Source: a virus | Direction: 5' to 3' (one strand) | Length of the DNA stretch: 52,595 nt | IMG/VR virus record: IMGVR_UViG_3300020438_002387 | Location: 1-52,595 of that record | Shown: positions 1-6,979 of the stretch, piece by piece | Layout: every line of letters starts with the position of its first letter | Position numbering within the stretch: position 1 is the stretch's first letter | The notes under the pieces: model-generated | Seen by the model: only the letters and a program-made list of their open reading frames with translations | What the model was told of the DNA's origin: nothing | The model's database searches: none | Made by a program: the position numbers and the translations under genes

Positions 1-60
1 TATCTAAAAGATGAAATGCACAGAATTAATTCTTACTTAGTACAAAAAGGTTTAGAATGA
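1..60 (+). CDS. 3' end of an unidentified CDS (partial)
   Basis: Nineteen codons are open from the first base of the window and end in TGA at 58-60. The fragment is charged and probably helical, too short to assign. The next ATG overlaps the stop as ATGA at 57-60, the translational coupling seen throughout the window, which is why I treat this as the tail of a real gene. Confidence 0.55.
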   Translation, partial: YLKDEMHRINSYLVQKGLE

Positions 61-191
61 AAGATTGTAAAAATCTTGAAAAACTTAGGGCTGCTTTAAG
101 ACAAGCGGGTTTAGATTATGTAGTTACTCGTACAGACGGTGCAGTTGCTCATGTTAATGTTTGGATCAAAGAAGGTAAAGATGAAACGTGA
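57..191 (+). CDS. Small hypothetical protein, 44 aa
   Basis: An ATG at 57 overlaps the preceding stop by four bases and opens a 44-codon frame ending TGA at 189-191, which in turn overlaps the ATG of the next gene at 181. The product begins MKDCKNLEKL and has one basic, probably helical half followed by a short strand-like half. No motif is recognised. The tight coupling on both sides and similar base composition support a real small gene. Function unknown. Confidence 0.5.
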   Translation: MKDCKNLEKLRAALRQAGLDYVVTRTDGAVAHVNVWIKEGKDET

Positions 192-702
192 TTATGACAC
201 AGGCGTAGAAAGTGATGTACAATTCTTTGTAGGTACAGAAGTTGAAAAGACTCCTGCTTACGGAATGAAAACATTGTTTGTTACAGGCATACATTCTTAT
301 ATAACAATTAAACAGCACATTGCAAACGAACAGGTAGAGCATGTATTCTTTGGTGCTAACCACAGTTATAATCCTGAACTAGCAGAAGACTTTGAAGAAT
401 GGGAAGCAATGGTACTTCCGCTTGTCAAAGAAGGTATTCTATGTAGTTTAGACATTCCAAGTACAATTAATATGGAATGGTTCTTAGACGGTGGACTAAC
501 TGAGTATAATAACTTCATTCCACAAATACGTGTTGTAGTACCTTATGTTGGACAGTGGAACTATAACACAATGGTTAAGATTGATGATCGAGGATTTAAA
601 GAAACTAATCCAGGCGTTTGGTGTCATAGCTTACATGATCTAATGGATCGTAATAAATTTACAGATTGGTCAAAATACGGCCTTGACAAAGTTATTAATT
701 GA
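181..702 (+). CDS. Conserved hypothetical phage protein, 173 aa
   Basis: The frame is open from 139, but the ATG at 181 (MKRDYDTGVE) is the better start because it overlaps the previous stop by 11 bases, as most neighbours do, whereas 139 lies deep inside the previous gene. The protein is mixed alpha/beta, acidic and soluble, with no signal peptide or membrane segment. It has repeated hydrophobic strand-like pieces (VEHVFFGAN, IRVVVPYVG) but no catalytic motif I recognise. A sigma-70-like promoter for the next gene lies inside its last codons. Function unknown. Confidence 0.7.
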   Translation: MKRDYDTGVESDVQFFVGTEVEKTPAYGMKTLFVTGIHSYITIKQHIANEQVEHVFFGANHSYNPELAEDFEEWEAMVLPLVKEGILCSLDIPSTINMEWFLDGGLTEYNNFIPQIRVVVPYVGQWNYNTMVKIDDRGFKETNPGVWCHSLHDLMDRNKFTDWSKYGLDKVIN

Positions 703-711
703 AAGTATACT
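683..711 (+). promoter_or_regulatory. Sigma-70-type promoter before the gene at 718
   Basis: TTGACA at 683-688, a 17-base spacer, then TATACT at 706-711. The -35 is perfect and the -10 matches five of six. It lies in the end of the upstream CDS. Transcription would be expected to begin near 718, the annotated ATG, so the message would be leaderless or translation starts further in. Confidence 0.6.
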
Positions 712-717
712 AATAAT

Positions 718-1158
718 ATGCAAGAAAGATATTACGCATATATGCAACGTAGAATGAGAGAAGAAGATAAAATGGAAGAAGCACAACGAAGTATTTGGGT
801 AACCTTTGCTAAAGAAGGTGTACACATGTACCCAGGCGCAGATACTGATCCTAAATTAGCAACAGGCGATTGGGATGACGTATCATTCCTTGGTATTCCA
901 CATCGTCATATCTTTCACTTTCGTGTTCGTATTGAAGTATTTCATAACGATCGCGACATTGAATTCATTCAGTTTAAACGCTGGATGGAAAGGTTGTATG
1001 CACAAGATGTCATACAACTAGATCACAAGAGCTGTGAGATGATCGCAGATGACTTGTACTTAGAAATTTCTACAAAATATCCAGGCCGGTTTGTAGAGAT
1101 CAGCGTTGCAGAAGACAACGAAAACGGCTGTTTAATTTACTATCCTGCAAAGTCATAA
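718..1158 (+). CDS. Conserved phage protein, possibly T-fold (QueD/PTPS-like)
   Basis: A 146-aa soluble protein. The middle reads H62-x-H64 followed by alternating strand residues (FHFRVRIEV), then an IEF-x2-FKRW segment, then LDHKSCEMIADDL (101-113) and ISVAEDNENG (128-137). This order of HxH strand, helix, D/H helix and an acidic strand resembles 6-pyruvoyl-tetrahydropterin synthase/QueD, but the classic Cys-x3-HGH is absent, so this is only a hint. It would fit folE and queE nearby. The start is uncertain: the promoter at 683-711 puts +1 almost on this ATG, and in-frame ATGs at 742, 754 and 772 are alternatives, the last preceded by a purine-rich AGAAGAAG stretch. Confidence 0.65.
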   Translation: MQERYYAYMQRRMREEDKMEEAQRSIWVTFAKEGVHMYPGADTDPKLATGDWDDVSFLGIPHRHIFHFRVRIEVFHNDRDIEFIQFKRWMERLYAQDVIQLDHKSCEMIADDLYLEISTKYPGRFVEISVAEDNENGCLIYYPAKS

Positions 1159-1175
1159 TAAGAGGAATTAATCCA

Positions 1176-1373
1176 ATGACTATTCAAAACCCCGCAGTAA
1201 ACAAGGTCTTTAATGACTTGGATACTTATCGTAACTACTGTCGTTTCGAAGGAAAAGTGTTTGACGAAAAAGCACTTTATAAAAAAGATGATCCTAATTG
1301 GATCGCTTTCCAAAAGTACCAAGGTTGGTTACGAGCTAAAGCACGTAATCAGAACCGCAACCGGAGAAGCTAA
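1176..1373 (+). CDS. Small basic hypothetical protein, 65 aa
   Basis: The start has a good ribosome site (AGAGGAA at about 1161-1167). The product begins MTIQNPAVNK and has a very basic C-terminus rich in Arg, Asn and Lys, as in small nucleic-acid-binding proteins. An overlapping +1-shifted frame at 1213-1422 is a shadow. The stop overlaps the next ATG by one base (TAATG at 1371-1375), so it is translationally coupled to the glycosyltransferase. No domain recognised; it resembles small conserved proteins of marine myoviruses. Confidence 0.65.
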   Translation: MTIQNPAVNKVFNDLDTYRNYCRFEGKVFDEKALYKKDDPNWIAFQKYQGWLRAKARNQNRNRRS

Positions 1374-2461
1374 TGACTATTCATATTGTAGACATCGAAG
1401 CAGTAGACACTCGTTATACTAAACAGTGGAAGGACTATTTGCCTCGGCAACTTCAACGTGCTACAAATGAAGACGTAAAAGTTATTAGTGGTGGGGAAAC
1501 GCCTCAGGCAACTACGCCTGGGGCTTTCTTAAACTTTGGCGGCACTAACGTTTACAAAAGTAAACAACTAGAACAGATAGGCGAAATGTTCTGCAACGGA
1601 GATGTAAAAGATGGAGATTATTTCTTATATACGGATGCGTGGAACCCAACTGTTATCCAACTTAAATACATGGCTGAGCTCTTGGGTGTTGATATCCGAG
1701 TCGGCGGTCTTTGGCATGCTGGTAGTTATGATCCTCATGATTTCCTGGGCAGGCTAATAGGTGATAAACCTTGGGTAAGACATGCTGAACGTAGTATGTA
1801 TGAATGCTTTGATGATAATTTTTATGCTACAGATTTTCATATTGATATGTTTTGTGATACAATTTTAGATAAAGAAAATAATGATCACTGGACAACACAA
1901 GAAGCATTAGATTTTGATGATAAAGTACATCGTGTAGGTTGGCCTATGGAGTATCTAAAAGGTAGTTTAGATAGTTACAAAGGTATGGAAAAGCGAGACT
2001 TGATCTTGTTCCCACATCGTGTTGCTCCTGAGAAACAAGTTGATATCTTTAGAGACCTTCAAACACGTTTGCCACAATATGAATTTGTAGTATGCCAAGA
2101 ACGTGAACTTACTAAAAATGAATACCATAATTTGTTAGGTGAAGCAAAGATTGTGTTTAGTGCTAACTTGCAAGAAACACTAGGCATTAGTTGGTACGAA
2201 GGAGCATTAGTAGATGCTATTCCTATGGTACCAGATAGGCTCAGCTACAGTGAAATGGCATTGCCAGAGTTTGCATATCCTAGCAAGTGGACAGAAGACT
2301 ACCCTGCATATGTAAAACACAGAGGCGAAATTGTTGCAAAGATATGTGATTACATGGAAAACTATGATGACTATCTTGTAAGTCTAGACAAACAACGTAC
2401 AAAGTTAAACAAAGAGTTTTTTAGCGGAGCAGCATTGTATGACACAATCCAAAGACGATAA
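1373..2461 (+). CDS. GT-B fold glycosyltransferase (GT4-like)
   Basis: A 362-aa protein. The N-terminal half (about 1-200) is divergent. The C-terminal half shows the GT-B nucleotide-sugar domain: a lead-in strand at about 210-222 (ILFPHRVAPEKQ), then a helix-strand repeat, and an E-x7-E motif E268 to E276 (QETLGISWYEGAL) followed by a conserved AIPMVPDRLSY stretch. This pattern is typical of retaining GT4-type enzymes that bind the donor ribose through the second Glu. There is no membrane segment. Acceptor unknown: phage DNA bases, a virion protein or a host glycan are all possible. It lies away from the glycosyltransferase cluster of the island. Confidence 0.75.
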   Translation: MTIHIVDIEAVDTRYTKQWKDYLPRQLQRATNEDVKVISGGETPQATTPGAFLNFGGTNVYKSKQLEQIGEMFCNGDVKDGDYFLYTDAWNPTVIQLKYMAELLGVDIRVGGLWHAGSYDPHDFLGRLIGDKPWVRHAERSMYECFDDNFYATDFHIDMFCDTILDKENNDHWTTQEALDFDDKVHRVGWPMEYLKGSLDSYKGMEKRDLILFPHRVAPEKQVDIFRDLQTRLPQYEFVVCQERELTKNEYHNLLGEAKIVFSANLQETLGISWYEGALVDAIPMVPDRLSYSEMALPEFAYPSKWTEDYPAYVKHRGEIVAKICDYMENYDDYLVSLDKQRTKLNKEFFSGAALYDTIQRR

Positions 2462-2816
2462 TGACATTGTAATACTTACAGGATCTAGTGATCCGTATGA
2501 TATTACATTTGACGATATGGCAACAACTACTACTATATCTACTGATACAATATCTACTGATAGCTTTACAATTACAGATGGCGATTATGTTTTTAATTTA
2601 GATGATACTATTAACATTGATAGTATTGTATCAGGATCAACTGTTAGTACAGGCTTTGGTACTGAATGGATAGATCATTTGCCTGCAATGAGTGTAGTGC
2701 AGGACATGTGTAAACATTATCCTGCACTTGAAAAAGCATTGGAAAATTTTAGAACCGTTTACAAAATGGTTGAACAAGATTATAAAGGGAACCATCAAGA
2801 TAATGATCTTTTCTAA
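2439..2816 (+). CDS. Hypothetical protein with Thr/Ser/Asp-rich N-terminus, 125 aa
   Basis: It starts inside the end of the glycosyltransferase gene (23-base overlap). Residues 1-70 are low-complexity, rich in Thr, Ser, Asp and Ile (runs such as TTTTISTDTISTD). Residues 80-120 form a compact charged helical segment with the core PALEKALENFRTVYKMVEQD, which is the conserved-looking part. The acidic repetitive half is probably disordered. No function can be assigned. Confidence 0.6.
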   Translation: MTQSKDDNDIVILTGSSDPYDITFDDMATTTTISTDTISTDSFTITDGDYVFNLDDTINIDSIVSGSTVSTGFGTEWIDHLPAMSVVQDMCKHYPALEKALENFRTVYKMVEQDYKGNHQDNDLF

Positions 2817-3246
2817 ACTAATGGATAAACTTGGTAGGCGTAGAGTTATTACAGAACGTGATAGCGATGTGCCTTACCTAGTACGATATTATGTGTTTCT
2901 AAAGGACAGAAAGAACTTTCCTTTTAACATAACACTACACAAGGTTCTTGTAAGTGATGAACCTGTACTGCATGATCATCCTTGGTCATATGCAACATTT
3001 ATTATCAAAGGCGGCTATTGGGAAAATACTCCAGACGGGCGTTTTTGGAGAGGACCTGGACATTTCCGTTATCGTAAAGCAAATGATACACATTGGTTAG
3101 AACTTGGCAAAGATGCAGACGGTAATGAAATTCCATGTTGGAGTTTGTTCTTTATGGGCCGTAAAGCAGGCGCTTGGGGTTTTTTAAAGAATGGTATTTG
3201 GATTCACAATAAAGATTACTTAGCAAGAGGTGCTAAACATGATTAA
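2803..3246 (+). CDS. Cupin-fold metal-binding protein, 147 aa
   Basis: The frame is open from 2728, but the ATG at 2803 (MIFSKLMDKL) follows an AAGGGA element at about 2785 and gives a 14-base overlap with the previous gene; ATG 2821 is an alternative. The core reads H57-D-H59-P-W, then ATFIIKGGYWE (65-75) with Glu 74 or 75, and H97. This is the first cupin motif, with an HxH and downstream Glu expected to hold a metal. Such small cupins bind Fe or Mn and act as dioxygenases, isomerases or epimerases. I cannot say which, and no substrate is indicated. The gene overlaps the phosphoribosyltransferase start by eight bases. Confidence 0.65.
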   Translation: MIFSKLMDKLGRRRVITERDSDVPYLVRYYVFLKDRKNFPFNITLHKVLVSDEPVLHDHPWSYATFIIKGGYWENTPDGRFWRGPGHFRYRKANDTHWLELGKDADGNEIPCWSLFFMGRKAGAWGFLKNGIWIHNKDYLARGAKHD

Positions 3247-3778
3247 GAAACATTATTACAGTTGGACTGACATAGAGCGTATGTGTATAAGCATTATGAA
3301 TCAGATGTTTAGAGACAACTGGCGTCCTGATTATATTGTAGGTATTACAAGAGGCGGAAACGTTCCTGCTACTATATTAAGTAATATGACTGGAATACGG
3401 TGTGAAGCACTTAAAGTAAGTTTGCGTGACGATGACAGCGAAAGCGAATCTAACGCCTGGATGGCTGAAGATGCGTTTGGATATAATGACGGTACAATAG
3501 TAACAGCAAGTCCACTACATAAAAAAATTCTAATTGTAGATGATATCAATGATACTGGTGCTACATTTAATTGGATTAAAAAAGATTGGCAAGCGAGCTG
3601 TTTACCAAATGATCCTAGATGGAATAAATTATGGGGTGACAATGTACGATTTGCTACACTAACAGATAATCTAGCCAGCGAATTGGATGGTAAAGTTGAT
3701 TACACTTGTCATGAAATTAACAAAGCAGAAGAGGATGTGTGGCTAGTATATCCTTGGGAAAAAGTAGGAGAATATTAA
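3239..3778 (+). CDS. Phosphoribosyltransferase (type I PRTase)
   Basis: Start ATG 3239 (MIKKHYYSWT) has an AGAGG ribosome site eight bases upstream; a GTG at 3230 is also in frame. The 179-aa protein has the PRPP loop ILIVDDINDTGAT at residues 97-109, with the two acidic residues preceding D-x-x-D-T-G, and an RGG at 38-40 in the expected pyrophosphate-binding loop. It resembles hypoxanthine/xanthine PRTases. It should transfer a base onto PRPP in the cytoplasm. Nearby folE and queE make a purine or modified-purine salvage role attractive, but that is inference. The hood region gives no clear base specificity. Confidence 0.8.
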   Translation: MIKKHYYSWTDIERMCISIMNQMFRDNWRPDYIVGITRGGNVPATILSNMTGIRCEALKVSLRDDDSESESNAWMAEDAFGYNDGTIVTASPLHKKILIVDDINDTGATFNWIKKDWQASCLPNDPRWNKLWGDNVRFATLTDNLASELDGKVDYTCHEINKAEEDVWLVYPWEKVGEY

Positions 3779-3970
3779 ATGGCACACGATAGAGAAGAAC
3801 GATTAAGATATATTAAGGCACTTGAAGAAAGTGTCGAGCGCAAAATAGAAGAACTAAAAGAAATGCAAGCAGCAAAAATTAAATATCAACATATGCAGGG
3901 CACTAAAGACAGCATTTATAGACAACAGCGATTAATTGCTAAAATTAAACGTGACATAGGAGTTGAATAA
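3779..3970 (+). CDS. Small coiled-coil hypothetical protein, 63 aa
   Basis: It starts immediately after the PRTase stop with GGAG nine bases upstream. The sequence is almost entirely charged helix (RYIKALEESVERKIEELKEM) with heptad-like leucine/isoleucine spacing, so a coiled coil is likely. The stop shares a base with the next ATG (TAATG). No function recognised. Confidence 0.6.
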   Translation: MAHDREERLRYIKALEESVERKIEELKEMQAAKIKYQHMQGTKDSIYRQQRLIAKIKRDIGVE

Positions 3971-4386
3971 TGGATACACTAGCCGAAGCGCAAAAAGACG
4001 GTAGAGCACCTTGGCAAGATGTTGAACTTAAAACTCGTGAATATACTGTATTCAAAGACAAATATCCTGTTACAGAAGGACATTTGTTAGTTGTACCAAA
4101 AGAAAATAATTTAGAATCTATGTTAAAGTGTTTCCAATTTGCAATTGCAACAGGCGAAGCAAACGTTGTTTCTCAAAAGACTAACATCACTGGTTTTAAC
4201 GTAGGGATGAACGTAGGAACAAGTGCAGGTCAAACGTGCATGTATCCACATGTACACTTAATATTTAGACGTGATGAAGATATGAAAAATCCCACTGGCG
4301 GGGTTAGAAATGTTATACCCGAAAAGGGGAATTATAAATCTTCTGAAATTGACTGGGATAATCTTGCAGTAAAATCAGCAGGTTAA
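3970..4386 (+). CDS. HIT-family (histidine triad) nucleotide-binding protein
   Basis: A 138-aa protein of the usual HIT size. It has the strand TEGHLLVVPK (35-44), the FNVGMNVGTSAGQT loop (76-89), the triad region at 92-98 and the downstream GGVRNVIP (110-117) common in dinucleotide hydrolases. The triad reads Y92-P-H94-V-H96-L: the first His is replaced by Tyr while the catalytic middle and last His remain. HIT proteins hydrolyse nucleotide-phosphate or phosphoramidate bonds, for example Ap4A. The substrate here is unknown. Coupled by TAATG to the coiled-coil gene; the last gene before the folE promoter. Confidence 0.75.
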   Translation: MDTLAEAQKDGRAPWQDVELKTREYTVFKDKYPVTEGHLLVVPKENNLESMLKCFQFAIATGEANVVSQKTNITGFNVGMNVGTSAGQTCMYPHVHLIFRRDEDMKNPTGGVRNVIPEKGNYKSSEIDWDNLAVKSAG

Positions 4387-4402
4387 AAATGTTTTTTTAT
4401 AC

Positions 4403-4431
4403 TTGACAAAAACCTAAATAACATGTATAAT
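4403..4431 (+). promoter_or_regulatory. Consensus sigma-70 promoter of folE-queE
   Basis: TTGACA at 4403-4408, a 17-base spacer and TATAAT at 4426-4431: twelve of twelve consensus positions. It lies in the 100-base gap before folE. The leader of about 50 bases contains a small GGCA/TGCC hairpin (4455-4468) and a GGAG ribosome site at 4477-4480. Confidence 0.8.
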
Positions 4432-4486
4432 ATAATTATGTTATACACTATACCGGCAATCCACTGCCTAAACATCGGAGAAGTAT

Positions 4487-5176
4487 ATGAGTAAAAGTAA
4501 AGAGATAAAAGCCCGTTTGCAACAAGCAGACAAACGCTTCTGGGCTGGCGACAACATTTCAGACTTTATTAAAGACGGCGAAAAGCAAGTACTAATTGAC
4601 GAGCTTGCTGATAAGTTTGAAGACGTATTACAAGGTCTTGTAATAGATACAGAAAACGATCCTAACAGTAACGGTACAGGTAAACGTCTTGCAAAGATGT
4701 ATATCAATGAACTAATGGCAGGACGTTATGAACCAATGCCTCCAGCAACAGCATTTCCAAATGATAGCGATGATCGTTATGAAGGTATGTTAGTTGTGCG
4801 TAGTGAACTTACAAGTATGTGTTCACATCATCATCAGATTGTTAGAGGTGTAGCATACATTGGTATTATTGCATCAGACAAACTGATTGGTTTAAGTAAG
4901 TATACACGTATTGCACAATGGTGTGCTATGCGAGGTACACTACAAGAAGAACTTGCAAACGACATTGTACGTGAGATTCAAAAAGCAACTGGTGCAGAAC
5001 ATTTGGGTGTCTATGTACAAGCAACACACGGTTGTGTTGAAAACAGAGGTGTAAAGGCACACAGTAGTCTTACACAAACAACTGTTTTAAAAGGTGCGTT
5101 TAAAGATGACGCAGGTACAAAGAAAGAGTTCATGGACAATATTAAACTCCAACAAGAATTTGCATGTGGGAAGTAG
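4487..5176 (+). CDS. folE: GTP cyclohydrolase I (FolE)
   Basis: FolE converts GTP to 7,8-dihydroneopterin triphosphate, the first step of both folate and 7-deazaguanine (queuosine, preQ0) synthesis. The 229-aa product has the zinc-site segment SMCSHHHQIVRG with C112 and H114/H115, the KLIGLSKYTRI segment (132-142), a QEEL helix, and ATHGCVENRGVKAH (179-192) with H181 and the second zinc Cys C183. Length is slightly over the usual 180-220. It is the first gene behind a consensus promoter and three bases upstream of queE, so the two are one unit. A phage copy would boost deazapurine or folate flux during infection. Confidence 0.92.
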   Translation: MSKSKEIKARLQQADKRFWAGDNISDFIKDGEKQVLIDELADKFEDVLQGLVIDTENDPNSNGTGKRLAKMYINELMAGRYEPMPPATAFPNDSDDRYEGMLVVRSELTSMCSHHHQIVRGVAYIGIIASDKLIGLSKYTRIAQWCAMRGTLQEELANDIVREIQKATGAEHLGVYVQATHGCVENRGVKAHSSLTQTTVLKGAFKDDAGTKKEFMDNIKLQQEFACGK

Positions 5177-5179
5177 AGT

Positions 5180-6073
5180 ATGAAACTTAGATATTCAGAA
5201 GCGTTTTATAGCGTACAAGGCGAAGGCAAGTTTGTAGGAGTACCTAGTGTATTCCTACGCACCTTCGGTTGTAACTTCCGTTGCATGAATTTTGGTGTAG
5301 ATACTAAAAAGAATCGCACAGAGTTACATGCAGAAGGACAACGATACAATCAAGAAGTAGCAGATTTAATTGCTAAAGATGTGCATAAGACTACAGAAAA
5401 GTTTGAAGACTTACCTATCATACACACAGGATGTGATACATATGCAAGTATCTATCCTGAGTTTAAACACTTTAATAGACAAGCAACTGTAGACGAAGTT
5501 GTAGAACATTTGCTTTCACTCACTCCTAACGGTAAGTGGGTACAAGATAATGGACAAGATGTCCATTTGATTATGACAGGCGGTGAACCGTTGTTAGCGT
5601 GGCAACGACTTTACGTAGAGCTATTTGAACATCCACGTATGCAGGATTTAAAAAATGTTACATTTGAAACAAATACTACACAAGTACTCAAAGATGATTT
5701 CTACGAGTATCTCGAATCTCAAGATAGATTTACAGTCACTTGGAGTTGTTCCCCAAAACTTAGTGTTAGCGGAGAACCTTGGGAAACTGCTATTAAACCT
5801 GATATTGCTAGTCAGTATATCAGTGTTAACGGTAGTGACATGTATCTTAAGTTTGTTGTCGCTACTCAAGATGACTTTAACGAAGTTGAAAGGGCTGTTA
5901 GTGCTTATCAGAGTGCCGGGGTACAATGTCCAGTATATCTTATGCCGTTGGGTGGACGCAGTGAAGAATACGCCCTCAATGTTAAGGACGTGGCAGAAGC
6001 GTGTATGGAAAAAGGATGGCGATTTACCCCAAGGCTCCACATATCCTTATTCGGAAATGCATGGGGTACTTAA
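5180..6073 (+). CDS. queE: 7-carboxy-7-deazaguanine synthase-like radical SAM protein (QueE)
   Basis: QueE rearranges 6-carboxy-tetrahydropterin to 7-carboxy-7-deazaguanine. The 297-aa product begins with the family signature EAFYSVQGEGKFVGVPSVFLR (7-27, with the SVQGEG core), followed by GCNFRC at 30-35, a TGGEPLLAW SAM-binding segment (about 133-141) and late strands (KFVVAT, VYLMPLGG). The cluster motif is odd: C31-x3-C35 is followed by MNF, so the third Cys of C-x3-C-x2-C is missing. The only obvious substitute is C85 in HTGCDTY after a long insertion. This may be a variant cluster loop as in some phage QueE proteins. Longer than the usual 210-240 aa enzymes. Overlaps the next small gene. 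Confidence 0.82.
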   Translation: MKLRYSEAFYSVQGEGKFVGVPSVFLRTFGCNFRCMNFGVDTKKNRTELHAEGQRYNQEVADLIAKDVHKTTEKFEDLPIIHTGCDTYASIYPEFKHFNRQATVDEVVEHLLSLTPNGKWVQDNGQDVHLIMTGGEPLLAWQRLYVELFEHPRMQDLKNVTFETNTTQVLKDDFYEYLESQDRFTVTWSCSPKLSVSGEPWETAIKPDIASQYISVNGSDMYLKFVVATQDDFNEVERAVSAYQSAGVQCPVYLMPLGGRSEEYALNVKDVAEACMEKGWRFTPRLHISLFGNAWGT

Positions 6074-6167
6074 TCAAGTGGAACAAGAAAGACTTGATAA
6101 AGCAATGAAAGCTCCAATTAAGCAACCTATGAGCCCAGAAGAAATGAGACGAAAAGGATTAATATGA
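6057..6167 (+). CDS. Very small hypothetical protein, 36 aa
   Basis: The ATG at 6057 lies in the last codons of queE, and the stop TGA overlaps the next ATG as ATGA at 6164-6167. The charged peptide starts MHGVLNQVEQ and ends MSPEEMRRKGLI. The frame is open much further upstream inside queE, but that part is a shadow. Its existence rests on the double overlap and on the lack of any other use for 6074-6163. Function unknown. Confidence 0.45.
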   Translation: MHGVLNQVEQERLDKAMKAPIKQPMSPEEMRRKGLI

Positions 6168-6556
6168 AAAACTTTTTAAAAAAACTAACAGGACTAGATA
6201 AAGTAGAAGCCGAAAAGGCTGCTGTTGAATCTGAAAAGATGGAACTACTTAAACAACGTGATCCTAAAGCATATCACACACGTAAGAAAGAACCTTGGGT
6301 AAATGTTATAGATGTTAAAGTTAATGAAGAGAATGTGCGTAATGGCTTCTTTGAACTTGACTGGAACAAATACTTTATCGCACAACTTATTGAAGCAGGT
6401 TATGGCGTTGACAATGACCCAGAAGAAGAAATTGTTGATAGATGGTTCCGTGACATTGTATATAATATGCTCGAAGAAGAAGGACAGGATACTAATCGCG
6501 GAGCCGGATATATCAATGTTACTCCACTTGGGAAAGACAAAAGCGAAGTATCATGA
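6164..6556 (+). CDS. Conserved hypothetical phage protein, 130 aa
   Basis: It begins at an ATGA overlap and ends at another with the next gene. A lysine-rich helical N-terminus (MKNFLKKLTG, then a KVEAEKAAVESEKMELLK helix) is followed by a compact domain with ELDWNKYF and the acidic motif DPEEEIVDRWFRDIVYNML. I know this kind of protein from marine myoviruses near nucleotide-metabolism genes, but not its function. No membrane segment or metal site seen. Confidence 0.7.
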   Translation: MKNFLKKLTGLDKVEAEKAAVESEKMELLKQRDPKAYHTRKKEPWVNVIDVKVNEENVRNGFFELDWNKYFIAQLIEAGYGVDNDPEEEIVDRWFRDIVYNMLEEEGQDTNRGAGYINVTPLGKDKSEVS

Positions 6557-6915
6557 AAGTACGCATAGGTCCATATCGTAAGAACCGTGCCACAAGAGTT
6601 GAAATAGAACCATACGACACATGGAGCATGGATTGTACACTTGCTATGATTATTCATCCTATGCTTGTACAATTAAAAGCAACTCAACACGGTCATCCAG
6701 CAGACTTGACAGAACAAGAGTGGGATGATATACTAGACGAAATGATCTGGGCGTTTGGACACAAGTCAAAAGAAATAGATGCTGGAGACATGTGTCGTGA
6801 TAAATGTTCAAACTTTGCTGATCCAGTATGCATAGCCTGTTTGAAAGAAACACAGGAACGTCTTACAAATGCATTTACATTGTTTGGCAAGTGGTATGAA
6901 AATTTATGGGATTGA
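6553..6915 (+). CDS. Conserved hypothetical phage protein, 120 aa
   Basis: The protein opens with MKVRIGPYRKN, then a TWSMDCTLAMIIHPML helix, a WDDILDEMIWAFGH helix and a terminal LFGKWYENLWD. The pattern of an N-terminal strand, a helix with a conserved Trp-x-Met-Asp and a C-terminal aromatic tail is widespread among T4-like and other phages, without known function. Four cysteines between 81 and 96 (C-x3-C-x7-C-x2-C) are an unusual insertion that could bind metal. A possible internal promoter lies at 6706-6734. Confidence 0.72.
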   Translation: MKVRIGPYRKNRATRVEIEPYDTWSMDCTLAMIIHPMLVQLKATQHGHPADLTEQEWDDILDEMIWAFGHKSKEIDAGDMCRDKCSNFADPVCIACLKETQERLTNAFTLFGKWYENLWD

Positions 6916-6921
6916 TAATGC

Positions 6922-6950
6922 TTGACACAAGCCAGATCTGGTGCTATAAT
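6922..6950 (+). promoter_or_regulatory. Consensus sigma-70 promoter of the exonuclease gene
   Basis: TTGACA at 6922-6927, a 17-base spacer and TATAAT at 6945-6950, all consensus. It lies in the 64-base gap before the exonuclease ATG at 6980, whose ribosome site is AAAGG at about 6968-6972. Confidence 0.8.
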
Positions 6951-6979
6951 AGTACTATAAATTACACAAAGGCAAACTA

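Noticed and set aside
3331-3642. Antisense frame of 103 codons under the phosphoribosyltransferase
   Set aside because: The plus-strand gene has a clear PRPP loop and coupled start; the antisense frame has no motif.
5648-6040. Antisense frame of 130 codons inside queE
   Set aside because: It lies wholly under a well-supported radical SAM gene, has no ribosome site and no recognisable protein pattern; AT-rich coding DNA often leaves such shadows.
6706-6734. TTGACA, 17 bases, TATACT inside the gene at 6553-6915
   Set aside because: Strong match on paper, but it is inside a conserved coding region and a better promoter lies at 6922. Kept only as a low-probability internal promoter.
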